A stretch of 64,000 bases of DNA from a virus. Shown piece by piece: positions 41,637 to 49,826 of this stretch. Position numbers and translations under genes: made by a program. The DNA lies in the IMG/VR virus record IMGVR_UViG_3300007516_000010, positions 1-64,000 of that record, one strand, 5' to 3'. The notes under the pieces are model-generated. The model had not been told where the DNA came from, ran no database searches, and worked only from the letters and a program-made list of their open reading frames with translations. Each line of letters begins with the position of its first letter. The stretch's first letter is position 1.

Positions 41637-42577
41637 TTGCGGTTTATGGAGCTGACACCCGGATCGGCTGCAAATTGATTGCATTGTTGAGGCAGAACAA
41701 TCTCGGGGTGCTACCTCGTCCGGTCAGTTGGGCTATCGGAAAAAGCTCAGCCGAGATCCGTGCGGACGTCGTGGACAAACAACCAGGGGTGATTCTGAAC
41801 TGTTTGATCGATCCAGACAGCGGAGACCTACCGATCGACGAGACGGCTGCTTACGTGGCAGTGACACAGTCGCTCGTCTCTCAGGCTAAGCAATTAGGTT
41901 GTCGTTACATCCACTGTTCCAGTGCAAGAATTTATGGGCTTGGCGACAAGCCGGAACACGGCAACTCTTATGCCGAATATGATTCGGTGCTGGTAAAAGG
42001 TGATGACCCATGGCGACAGTTAATCGCCGCCACCGAGCGGACGGTGATGTTGCACACGTTGCTAGCTAATCCGGTCGCCTCGCGTACAGCGAATGATCGT
42101 TTTGGGTTCTACGTAGCCAGATTTGGTCATGTGCTAGGTTTTGGCGAAACCCGTTCGCAGCGGTTCCCTGCGGTTCACACGCTATCTGCTTGTCTACAGG
42201 AAGCATCGCAGAACAACTGCACGCTGATCTGCAACGATCCTGACCGGCGGATATCACCGGTCAGCGTGGGTACAGCTGCCGGGTGTATCGCGGACTTATG
42301 CGAACCGCGTTGTCAGGCACCTTACGGGTTTTACAACGTCGGGTCCACCGACACCGTTTCGTTGCGAGAGATCTGTACTCAGTTAGCACTGCGGCATGGT
42401 GTTTACACTTCGCTGGTGCCTTTCAGCGGCCGACGAGATGCTAAGGCGGTCTACGGGGTCGACGCTGATCAGGCGGTGAACCCGGCCTGGTGGCTCAGTC
42501 GCGGGATGCGAAAGCTGCCCACCTGGAGAGCGGCGGTCGCCGAGCTGATGGTTGACCGCGATTTGTGCTCGGTCTGA
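41561..42577 (+). CDS. NAD-dependent epimerase/dehydratase-like protein, 338 aa
   Basis: The extended SDR (RmlD-like) pattern is visible: VVAVYGADTRIGCKL in place of the NAD glycine motif, HCSSARIYG, a downstream region like EDDP, and NVGSTDTVSLREICTQLA at the substrate end. The usual catalytic YxxxK is not visible at the expected place (PWRQLIAATERTVM instead), so the enzyme may be inactive or act on an unusual substrate. It overlaps the sugar-transferase-like gene by 76 bases. The two may be a small sugar-modification module for virion or DNA, which is inference. Confidence 0.6.
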   Translation: MRTLELVPERKFAPDSSKKTATRVVVAVYGADTRIGCKLIALLRQNNLGVLPRPVSWAIGKSSAEIRADVVDKQPGVILNCLIDPDSGDLPIDETAAYVAVTQSLVSQAKQLGCRYIHCSSARIYGLGDKPEHGNSYAEYDSVLVKGDDPWRQLIAATERTVMLHTLLANPVASRTANDRFGFYVARFGHVLGFGETRSQRFPAVHTLSACLQEASQNNCTLICNDPDRRISPVSVGTAAGCIADLCEPRCQAPYGFYNVGSTDTVSLREICTQLALRHGVYTSLVPFSGRRDAKAVYGVDADQAVNPAWWLSRGMRKLPTWRAAVAELMVDRDLCSV

Positions 42578-42618
42578 CCTGGCAGGGTGAATTACTCAGC
42601 CGATCACGTAGGCATTAA

Positions 42619-42653
42619 CCTAGCGGGTGACCCGTTCTCGCTCACCCGCTAGG
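42619..42653 (+). promoter_or_regulatory. Perfect 12-bp hairpin 7 bases before the start at 42661
   Basis: CCTAGCGGGTGA and TCACCCGCTAGG pair fully with an 11-base loop. Only seven bases separate the stem from the ATG, so it would fold over the ribosome binding region and probably affect initiation. It is not followed by a T-run. Confidence 0.65.
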
Positions 42654-42660
42654 AATCGAT

Positions 42661-43182
42661 ATGCTAGGCGAATTATTCAAAACCGCGGACGACACCGCCG
42701 CGGCTAAGCTTTCCGGAAGACTGATTTTGTCAGATTCCGGATGGTTATTATTGACGGTGCCAAACGCACTGGTTCGCGGGGCATTCTCCGCGCTGGCGGT
42801 TCCAGGAATCGAGCTACCGCCGCGTAAAAGCGGTTCGGCGTTGCGGGCACATATCTCGGTGATGAACGCCGAAGAGGTCGCCGCTATACCTGGCAAGATC
42901 AACGAACTAGGGAAATCGTATTCCTATCAGCTCGGTCAGATCCGCGAAGTCAAGCCGATAGGCTGGCAGGGAATGGAACGGGTCTGGTTCATTCGCGTTG
43001 ATTCGCCTCAGCTCAAGGAACTGCGAAGAAGCTACGGGCTAAGTCCGATCCCGATGGGCGGGCGGACCGAGAAACCTTTTCATATTACGATTGCCGTAAG
43101 ACGCAAGAACGTGTTACGGACCGGATCAATGTCCAAGTTGTCTCTTTTTAACTCTTTCTCGATAGGAACGAATATTGGATAG
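42661..43182 (+). CDS. 2H phosphoesterase-like protein (possible anti-CBASS Acb1-type), 173 aa
   Basis: Two H-x-S/T motifs, RAHISV (H64, S66) and FHITIAV (H141, T143), are spaced 77 residues apart, the signature of the 2H phosphoesterase superfamily. Some phage members, such as T4 gp57B (Acb1), degrade cyclic nucleotide signals of the bacterial CBASS defence, with similar spacing. Other 2H enzymes act on RNA ends, so the Acb1-type role is only a suggestion. The first motif has Ser rather than Thr. A strong hairpin directly before the ATG points to regulated translation. Confidence 0.55.
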   Translation: MLGELFKTADDTAAAKLSGRLILSDSGWLLLTVPNALVRGAFSALAVPGIELPPRKSGSALRAHISVMNAEEVAAIPGKINELGKSYSYQLGQIREVKPIGWQGMERVWFIRVDSPQLKELRRSYGLSPIPMGGRTEKPFHITIAVRRKNVLRTGSMSKLSLFNSFSIGTNIG

Positions 43183-43193
43183 GATGTGCAGAG

Positions 43194-43946
43194 TTGGCTA
43201 AACACGCCATAAGCGAGTTCGTGTTTCCTGTTCCTCTACGGCCAGGAAACGAAAAAACAGGTACAGAGGTCTATACGACCTCGCTACCTCCGGGCAAGAC
43301 TTGCCCGGGAATGACAGCAGATTGCTGGGAGAAGTGCTACGCCCGCAAGGGCCATTACAACGGGCCGACGGTAATCAACCGCCTGGCGGTGAACGACGCG
43401 ATGCGGCAATTGCCCGACTTCGTTCGCAGAGTAACGGGCCAGATCGTTTCTCAAGGGATTCGATTCGTGCGGGTCCATGCGGCGGGCGATTTTGACACCC
43501 AGGAATATATCCAACAGTGGATCGATATCGCCAAGCGAAATAAGAACACAGTGTTCTATGCCTACACACGATCATGGTCGGTACCTAGCTTGCTACCCAA
43601 GCTGCGTAAGCTGGCCAAGATGCCTAATGTTTCGCTATGGTTTAGTTGCGACCGGTCAACCGGTATGCCGCCCAAGAGTACGCGGGTTAGGCGTGCGTAC
43701 ATGTCCGTTACCGACAGCGATAAGCCACGGTACAAAGTTGACCTATTCTTTCGTGCCGGCAGTCGCAGACAGAAACAGGTCAAGTCAGCCGGTACGTTGG
43801 TGTGCCCGGCCGAGCGGACGCCAACTAAAGGCGTTACCTGCAGTCAGTGTCGAATCTGCATTGATCGCGGCGATTGGCTAGATCAGCAGAATGATCGTTT
43901 GCGTGGCAAGGCAATCAGTCTTCCTGTGCTACAGGGAGGCGTATGA
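43194..43946 (+). CDS. Gp88-family protein, 250 aa, TTG start
   Basis: LPPGKTCPGMTADCWEKCYARKG, RVHAAGDFDTQEYIQQW and FYAYTRSW are the conserved blocks of the phage Gp88 family (function unknown), with the cysteines of CPGM...CW..CYA and later C..C..C in the C-terminal part (CPAERTPTKGVTCSQCRIC). They could bind an Fe-S or zinc site. The TTG at 43194 has GGATAGGATG upstream; no ATG is placed well. The next gene overlaps by 4 bases. Confidence 0.65.
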   Translation: MAKHAISEFVFPVPLRPGNEKTGTEVYTTSLPPGKTCPGMTADCWEKCYARKGHYNGPTVINRLAVNDAMRQLPDFVRRVTGQIVSQGIRFVRVHAAGDFDTQEYIQQWIDIAKRNKNTVFYAYTRSWSVPSLLPKLRKLAKMPNVSLWFSCDRSTGMPPKSTRVRRAYMSVTDSDKPRYKVDLFFRAGSRRQKQVKSAGTLVCPAERTPTKGVTCSQCRICIDRGDWLDQQNDRLRGKAISLPVLQGGV

Positions 43947-44194
43947 TGGGATTTCTTCTTCTTTTGGACATGCGAGGGCCCTCGTTCACGCAGGATGGCT
44001 ACCCTAAGCCAGAACCAGAGCTGAAAAAGATACTGATGAGGCTCGTCCGCTCGCTAGACAAGGGAACTTCAATCGCACAGTTTGACAACCAGGAGGTGTT
44101 GGATTCGCAGCGGCGTCCCTGCGGATCGATATGGGTAAGCCAGCAGCGATGGACGGACGATGCGATTGACGCCTTGATTCGAGAGCTTGAATGA
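43943..44194 (+). CDS. Unknown small protein, 83 aa
   Basis: ATG at 43943 (or 43946) overlaps the Gp88-like stop. Sequence is mixed alpha/beta with no motif. A palindrome copy begins 5 bases after its stop. Confidence 0.6.
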   Translation: MMGFLLLLDMRGPSFTQDGYPKPEPELKKILMRLVRSLDKGTSIAQFDNQEVLDSQRRPCGSIWVSQQRWTDDAIDALIRELE

Positions 44195-44199
44195 CCCTA

Positions 44200-44227
44200 G
44201 CGGCGACAAAATCGATTTTGTCGCCGC
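44200..44227. repeat. Dispersed palindrome copy 7 (28 bp, perfect)
   Basis: Perfect inverted repeat with the common core and GCGG/CCGC ends, 5 bases after the stop at 44194 and 30 bases before the ATG at 44258. Confidence 0.9.
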
Positions 44228-44257
44228 ATCCACCTAACCCTTTGAATGAGGATTTCG

Positions 44258-45202
44258 ATGAGTATTATTTACGCGATAGCTAATGACGGCGGTATTTCCG
44301 CCTACGTCAACGGCCAGATGAAGGTGGTCGCTCCTGACCACCCCAAGTATGAAGACATCTTGCTGGCGTTGGACAAGCAGGATTCCGACAAGTTTTTGAG
44401 GTTGGCCGACGTCAGCAGCGCGGTTAATGATTACCTCAGCCCCAGCGGCAAGTTGGCCGTCAAGAATGGCCAGGTGCTTTATCAAGGTGTTTCGATCGAG
44501 TTTGCGTTCACGACGCGGCTACTGGAAATGATGGCCAAGTCATTGCCGTATCTGCCTTATGTCCGCTACATCGAGCGAACGATGCGTAACCCGCGGCCAC
44601 GCTGCGTCGCATCGCTGGATTTGCTAATCAACCGGGCGGATGCGAAGTATCCGTTACCGCTGCTTCCTGACGGACGGTTCCTGGCATACAAGCGAGTCCG
44701 TCCGGATTACCTGGACCATTACGGCGCTACGGTGCTCTACGAGCCGCTGGAGGTTAAGTACAAGGATCACCCTTTGGTGGGTGATTTAAACTGGCTGCAT
44801 GCACAGGAAGGAAACCGCGTCGGGATGCCGATCTGGGAAACAGACGACAACTTCCAGCTAGCTTGCTCGGCGGGATTCCACGCTGGCTTGTACGAGTACG
44901 TCGAGACGTTTCACAAGGACGACGGCCCGATACTAGCCGTGGCGATTTGCCCCAGCCAGGTGATCTCAGTTCCACAGGACGCCAGTGCGTTTAAGTTTCG
45001 CACACACGCACTGGAAGTGCGGCACATCGTCCCGGAGACGTTCTTGGACTTGATCTTTGATCCGACTGGCTCGCTTAAAGCGGCCAGGGCTAATTCGACG
45101 TTCTATAACGACGCTTGGTCCTGCGAAGAAAGTGAGTTCGAGTACTCAGAATTTGGCGACGACGACGACGACGAACACGACGACGACTGGTCGCAGATCT
45201 AG
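44258..45202 (+). CDS. rIIB: rIIB-like protein, 314 aa
   Basis: ATG at 44258 has AATGAGGATTTCG upstream (GAGG), and a start at 44246 is less well placed. It has the rIIB pattern: RMMxx-like LLEMMAKSLPYLPYVRYIERTMRNPRPRC, PDGRFLAYKRVRPDY, GNRVGMPIWETDDNF, CSAGFHAGLYEYV and a C-terminal KFRTHALEVRHIV, then an acidic tail (FGDDDDDEHDDDW). In T4 rIIB acts with rIIA at the membrane and in immunity to other phages. The rIIA-like gene follows after a terminator-like hairpin, 124 bases on. Confidence 0.75.
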   Translation: MSIIYAIANDGGISAYVNGQMKVVAPDHPKYEDILLALDKQDSDKFLRLADVSSAVNDYLSPSGKLAVKNGQVLYQGVSIEFAFTTRLLEMMAKSLPYLPYVRYIERTMRNPRPRCVASLDLLINRADAKYPLPLLPDGRFLAYKRVRPDYLDHYGATVLYEPLEVKYKDHPLVGDLNWLHAQEGNRVGMPIWETDDNFQLACSAGFHAGLYEYVETFHKDDGPILAVAICPSQVISVPQDASAFKFRTHALEVRHIVPETFLDLIFDPTGSLKAARANSTFYNDAWSCEESEFEYSEFGDDDDDEHDDDWSQI

Positions 45203-45226
45203 TCGTTATTTTCGGCTGTAACACCA

Positions 45227-45268
45227 AAGGGCACCCAGGAGCCGTTCCGGGTGCCCTTGTTTCATTTC
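45227..45268 (+). terminator. Intrinsic-type terminator between rIIB and rIIA
   Basis: AAGGGCACCC and GGGTGCCCTT form a 10-bp stem around a 12-base loop, followed by GTTTCATTTC. The same tail type (TTTCATTTC) follows the terminator at 61680. Confidence 0.75.
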
Positions 45269-45325
45269 TGGCGGAATTGTTTCAGCAATTCCACCAGCGT
45301 TTCATTAAACCATCAGGACCGATCC

Positions 45326-47821
45326 ATGATTCCGGCAATCAGTACCAATTCTTTTGCGTCGTTCGGGATGTCCGGCGGCGGCAAATGCACGATGCGCAAC
45401 GCCTCCCATTTGCAGCAGTTGTTCCTTGGAAAGATTTATGCGGATCCACTGCACGCACTTGTACGCGAGCTATGGCTAAACGCCATCGACAGCATGATTC
45501 AGGCGGGTCGGCCCGAGGTTCCGATCGAGGTTTCGCTGCCAAACTTATTGTCGCCGGTTTACCGGGCGAGGGATTTTGGCGTCGGAATGACGCACGACCA
45601 GTTCGAGGCCATCTACAGTGACCTGGGCGGCTCTACTAAACGCAGTGATGCCGCCGTCACTGGTTCGTTAGGCCTTGGCTCCAAGAGTCCGTTAGGCTAC
45701 GCGGACTTGTTTAACGTCTCCTGTTACGACGGAGAGACGGTTAGACATTACCTGATCTCTAAAGACGTCGACGGCGACATGATGTGGGTCCCTGTCTCAT
45801 CGTGCCCCAGTGACGAACCGCAGGGAGTCGAGGTAGTCGTTCCGATTAAGACTGGCGATACCGCTAAGGTTATCCATCACTACTACAAGATCTTGTCGGC
45901 ACTGAACCATCCCAACATGCCGCAGGTAGCGGTGCCAAACGTGACTGGGTTATCCGGTGCTCGACCAGAACCAACGGACTGGTCAGACTATCCCTTGACC
46001 TCGCCGACGGTTTCGTTCGACGCGTCTAACAGCCGAACAACGTCCTTTCGGTTCTTTATGGGTAATATCGAATACCGCGCGAACCTCGAAGCGATGGTCG
46101 CGAACGCATCGAAAACCTGGGAAGACCACCGGGAGCTAGTACTGGCGACCGCCCGTGAGCTTAAGATTGCCGTCTTTGCACCGATGGACGCCTCGCATGG
46201 TCATTGCCCGGTGGACTTCGACGCCGGACGTTACAACGTGCAGCCGACCGCGAGGTCATCTGACTGGGTCATGTCGCAGCTTGTCGAGGCGGCTGAAAAG
46301 TACTGGAAGGCACAAGTAGCCAGGCTCAAAGCGGCGGACGGCTTGCTGCAACGGTGGTCGCTGTTAGCGTCGCTTGATAAGCAGTACACCGCGGCTATTT
46401 TTAAACACCTGGTAGCACGTGCGGGGGTCACCGGCGACGCTCAGTTGCTTATTCCAGTTAGTAAAAGCCCGCTCAATTTGTTGCTGGAAGCGGCTGGCGA
46501 CCAGATCGGTACGGGCTGGTTGCCTAGGACCTACACTTCAGGCGGCTCCGACATGCGAGATGTGTCCCAGAAAATGGCTGGTAAACGGCTGGCCAATCAC
46601 GCAAAAACGAGGGCGAGAGTGGACGACTTCGTGTCATTGACTAGGCAGCTTCGGAGTTCCACCGCCTCGGTGCTAATCATCGACGAGCCGAATAGCTGGC
46701 GGCAGCGGTATGAAGCGGATTATGACGCCCGTTTACCGGTTTTCACGGTGGCTTATGAAGAGTTAGTCGCCGGTAAGCTTGTGCGTAAGCCGACAGCGGC
46801 GTCCGCATTTAATCTTCGGCGGTATTTAGAGTCTCACGGCGTACAGGTAACGCAGGTCAGCGAGTTGCCGGTAATCGAGCGATCTCGTACGGTGAAGCTT
46901 AAACGGCGTGAGAAGCAGTTCACGCTGCAGCAGTGCTACACCGTCAATTCGTCGATGTTCAATTATCCAGCAAGTGTCTTCCGTCCTTACAGTGGCTACG
47001 GTGGCGACACGGACGATAGGTTTCTTTTGCTCCGCGTAAATGGACACAGGATCGAAACGTCACCGACGTCTGGGTGGTGTGAGGTGAGTGCTACATGGCA
47101 TGAAGGTATCACCGCCGCGATGGCAACCGACTTAACACGTAGCGACACGCAGCACTACAGCGATTTACTCGCTTACCGGCTTTCGGGAGTCAAGTCGTCT
47201 GCGATGCCGGACAACTGCGACGACTTGTTCGTTTATTTGCGGGAGCAGTATCAGTGGCATCTACCGCTGCTGGAGTGCGCAGCCTTGGAGCGGCATTTAA
47301 GGGCGGCGTTAAACAACGCTGACGTCATGGAGCATATTGAGGGCGACACACCGTTTGGCGAGGGTCGTCCGCGGATTCAGACGCCGGTTAACTGGATGCG
47401 GTCGATGATGCAAATCTTCGGCCATCGGATGCGGTCGCACATCTGCCGTTTCGAGAAGGTATGCGTAGCCTTCTTCGGGCAAGAATACATCGAGAAGCAA
47501 GACCAGTGGAAAGCAAAGAACGATCCGGTATGTCGACAGCTGGCCGAGAACTTTGTCAAGCAGTACCCGCTCTCGCCGATTCTTCCTTTCGGAAACTTTC
47601 GAGATACGGTAAAGACTTACCCACAGATGGCCCACCGGCTGGACCGCAAGGACCATCTGACGGCTAAGGACATCCCTAAACTGCCGATTCTGCCAGAGTC
47701 CGAATTGCTGACGAAGCTAGTACCCGATCTGCCGCATTTTGTCTCGCTGACGTCGTCAAGCTATTCTGGCTGGCTAAAGCGAGACCAAGTATGCAAGACG
47801 AAAGTGTTGACGAATTCGTAG
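45326..47821 (+). CDS. rIIA: rIIA-like GHKL ATPase, 831 aa
   Basis: GHKL ATPase motifs: ELWLNAIDSM (E48, N52), ARDFGVGM (D83, G85, G87) and SLGLGSKSPLGYADLF, the Gly-rich lid and typical rIIA-like sequence. The ATG at 45326 has CATCAGGACCGATCC upstream. In T4, rIIA and rIIB are needed to grow in lambda lysogens and rIIA is membrane-associated; the precise role is not settled. Here the gene is second to rIIB, unlike the T4 order. A separate GHKL protein lies at 1305. The last 31 bases overlap the next gene. Confidence 0.78.
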   Translation: MIPAISTNSFASFGMSGGGKCTMRNASHLQQLFLGKIYADPLHALVRELWLNAIDSMIQAGRPEVPIEVSLPNLLSPVYRARDFGVGMTHDQFEAIYSDLGGSTKRSDAAVTGSLGLGSKSPLGYADLFNVSCYDGETVRHYLISKDVDGDMMWVPVSSCPSDEPQGVEVVVPIKTGDTAKVIHHYYKILSALNHPNMPQVAVPNVTGLSGARPEPTDWSDYPLTSPTVSFDASNSRTTSFRFFMGNIEYRANLEAMVANASKTWEDHRELVLATARELKIAVFAPMDASHGHCPVDFDAGRYNVQPTARSSDWVMSQLVEAAEKYWKAQVARLKAADGLLQRWSLLASLDKQYTAAIFKHLVARAGVTGDAQLLIPVSKSPLNLLLEAAGDQIGTGWLPRTYTSGGSDMRDVSQKMAGKRLANHAKTRARVDDFVSLTRQLRSSTASVLIIDEPNSWRQRYEADYDARLPVFTVAYEELVAGKLVRKPTAASAFNLRRYLESHGVQVTQVSELPVIERSRTVKLKRREKQFTLQQCYTVNSSMFNYPASVFRPYSGYGGDTDDRFLLLRVNGHRIETSPTSGWCEVSATWHEGITAAMATDLTRSDTQHYSDLLAYRLSGVKSSAMPDNCDDLFVYLREQYQWHLPLLECAALERHLRAALNNADVMEHIEGDTPFGEGRPRIQTPVNWMRSMMQIFGHRMRSHICRFEKVCVAFFGQEYIEKQDQWKAKNDPVCRQLAENFVKQYPLSPILPFGNFRDTVKTYPQMAHRLDRKDHLTAKDIPKLPILPESELLTKLVPDLPHFVSLTSSSYSGWLKRDQVCKTKVLTNS

Positions 47822-48798
47822 CCATCTTCGGCGACGGCGGGAAGATAGCAAAGCTGGCCGCCGAATTACCGGCGGTCAGCCAAGTTACGTGGCCAGATCC
47901 TTACGAGATCACTGAGCTACGGGAGTTGGCCAAGCAGGGCAACGCCGTCGCTCTTGCGATCTACGGACTGCACGATCGTTTCCAGGGAAACGACCCTAAG
48001 ACATTCTTTCACGCTATTAAAGTGGCCGGGGAGGTCAGCGAACAACTACAGAAACTAGCGGATTCCCTGATACCGCCCGCTCGCGACGTGATGACCAACT
48101 TCAAGTCGCCGTTCGATCGCGACCCGAAGCGGTACAGTTCGATACTGGATCAGGCCGGTACGGTTGCCCAGTGGTGGCCAGGGACGATCGGCGGCGTCCC
48201 TAACTTGCCAGGTCCGCTTTCGAGCCTGGCGGTGATGGGTACACTCGGCGCTGGTGCCGGGAACCTGACGGGTAGGTTGCTTGCCAATCACCCAGCATTT
48301 GATCCAGAGACGGTAACTAGCCGGGCGACGATGATCGGCGGCCTGCTGGGGTTACTTCCTGGGGCGGCGTCCATGGGAATGAACGCTTTGGCTGGCAAGT
48401 CGTTGCTGGGTGACAACGTATTGGGGATGCAGAAGCGTTCTCTGTTAGATCCGACGCTGTTCTCACGCCCTAACTTGATTCCGGTTGAGCAGCTGCAGCA
48501 GATGGTTTGGGAAGACCCCGACGTCGCTGGCCGTCTGCCCATTCACATTGCGGCGGCAACGTCGGCTCTTGTCGAAGGGGCTAGTCGGCAGAGCCGCAGC
48601 GAAACTCCGTTTATCACCCCTGGCGATATTGCGAGAATGGCTGTGGGCATGGGTTCCGGCTACACTAGCGGCTTATTGGTCGGTAAGGCCCTGGGCGGGC
48701 TGTTCGGAGTTTCCGACGCAGCTCAGCAGGTACTGCGTCGCTCCGGAGCGGCAGCCGGTCTTTTACAGACATTTGTACCGTTAGCTTTTGGTGCGTAG
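47791..48798 (+). CDS. Gly/Ala-rich hydrophobic protein, 335 aa
   Basis: Starts at 47791 inside the end of the rIIA-like gene. The N-terminal 130 residues are soluble and helical. From about residue 140 there are several hydrophobic Gly-rich segments (GPLSSLAVMGTLGAGAGNL, GGLLGLLPGAASMGMNAL, GSGYTSGLLVGKALGGLFGV), the last near the C-terminus. They fit glycine-zipper helices that insert in membranes. A virion ejection or membrane role is inference. Confidence 0.65.
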   Translation: MQDESVDEFVAIFGDGGKIAKLAAELPAVSQVTWPDPYEITELRELAKQGNAVALAIYGLHDRFQGNDPKTFFHAIKVAGEVSEQLQKLADSLIPPARDVMTNFKSPFDRDPKRYSSILDQAGTVAQWWPGTIGGVPNLPGPLSSLAVMGTLGAGAGNLTGRLLANHPAFDPETVTSRATMIGGLLGLLPGAASMGMNALAGKSLLGDNVLGMQKRSLLDPTLFSRPNLIPVEQLQQMVWEDPDVAGRLPIHIAAATSALVEGASRQSRSETPFITPGDIARMAVGMGSGYTSGLLVGKALGGLFGVSDAAQQVLRRSGAAAGLLQTFVPLAFGA

Positions 48799-49188
48799 AT
48801 GACATTCTTAAAGGGTTCCACCGGTCTTTGGCTTCCCGGCTCGGCGGACAGTAACTGTACGGAAGCCAGAGGGGTGAGTTTCTACGCGGAGAACGGCATG
48901 GTGTGCATGCGTAAGGAGCTGCCAGACGGTAAAGAGGAGTTTAAGCAGTTGGCCCCCAGCGAGGCCAGGATACGCATGCAGGCGCTCGTAGAGGTTGCCA
49001 AGCGATCAAGCGACGTCCACGGGCCGAACCATTCCCAGTCTAAGTTTTACGAAAACTTTATCGACGGGTATAAACGAGCCATCGTTGCGGCAGAAGAGCA
49101 GGGTCCGTATGAGGATCCCAGCAGTCGTCGAGACCGCGTCAACCGCCGTCCGAAGTCGTTCGCGATGCCCTCTAAAAGCCTGGAATGA
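48799..49188 (+). CDS. Unknown protein, 129 aa
   Basis: ATG immediately follows the preceding stop (adjacent codons). It contains GLWLPGSADSNC near the start, a charged helical centre, and a basic end (RRDRVNRRPKSFAMPSKS). No family recognised. Confidence 0.6.
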   Translation: MTFLKGSTGLWLPGSADSNCTEARGVSFYAENGMVCMRKELPDGKEEFKQLAPSEARIRMQALVEVAKRSSDVHGPNHSQSKFYENFIDGYKRAIVAAEEQGPYEDPSSRRDRVNRRPKSFAMPSKSLE

Positions 49189-49733
49189 TCATGTCCACTG
49201 CCGAACAACGCGCTAAGCTCGCCGCCGATATGCTGGGAACCCTAGTTGATGCGGGGTTGAGTAGGCAGGAAATGATTAGCATGCTGTCGTTCTCCGCTGA
49301 CGTCCTGGAGAAGCAGGCATCGCAAGGAAAGACGCTTGACACCATGGAGTTGGACAAACAGTCAGGTTTGTTTGGTGCATTGGCCGGAGCGTTGCCGATA
49401 GATGCGATCAAGGATATCGCTCTTCGCGGGGCGGACAAGGTGTTTGGGCTTGGCGAGCGTGTAGTAGGCAGTGCGTTGGATACGACCATGAAGTATTCGC
49501 CACTGATTGCGGGAGCTGCGTTGGCGACTCCGGTGATCGCAGGTTACGCCGCAGGTCATGGGATAGGTACTGGCAGCGACAACGGCGATGAGATGGTTCG
49601 ATCGATTCACCAGCGAGAATTGGTTTCGATGCTGCGGGAGAACGCGAGGCTAGCTGAGCAGACTCGCTTGGTTGAGGAGCAGCGACAGAAGCAGTTGGCA
49701 GGTAAAAAGCGACCACGCCGTTTCGCTGGCTAA
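49185..49733 (+). CDS. Small hydrophobic protein with one membrane-like segment, 182 aa
   Basis: ATG at 49185 or 49191 overlaps the previous stop. A helical N-terminus (60 residues) precedes a hydrophobic segment (LIAGAALATPVIAGYAAGHGIG) around residues 105-125 and a charged coil-like C-terminus rich in Gln/Arg. It belongs with the other Gly-rich proteins upstream of the RNA polymerase gene. Function unknown. Confidence 0.6.
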   Translation: MIMSTAEQRAKLAADMLGTLVDAGLSRQEMISMLSFSADVLEKQASQGKTLDTMELDKQSGLFGALAGALPIDAIKDIALRGADKVFGLGERVVGSALDTTMKYSPLIAGAALATPVIAGYAAGHGIGTGSDNGDEMVRSIHQRELVSMLRENARLAEQTRLVEEQRQKQLAGKKRPRRFAG

Positions 49734-49740
49734 AGCGTGT

Positions 49741-49766
49741 CGCCGACAAAATCGATTTTGTCGGCG
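49741..49766. repeat. Dispersed palindrome copy 8 with compensatory arm changes
   Basis: CGCCGAC replaces CGGCGAC on the left arm and GTCGGCG replaces GTCGCCG on the right, so pairing is kept although the sequence differs from the other copies. It is 7 bases after the stop at 49733 and 60 before the ATG at 49827. Confidence 0.9.
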
Positions 49767-49826
49767 TGAACCCGGAAGTGGCTAGCTGGTACATTGCTTG
49801 TGGTATCACTCCACAGGCGAGAAACA

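Noticed and set aside
42661-43182. Assigning the 2H protein firmly as Acb1
   Set aside because: The two H-x-S/T motifs only define the superfamily; other members act on RNA ends.
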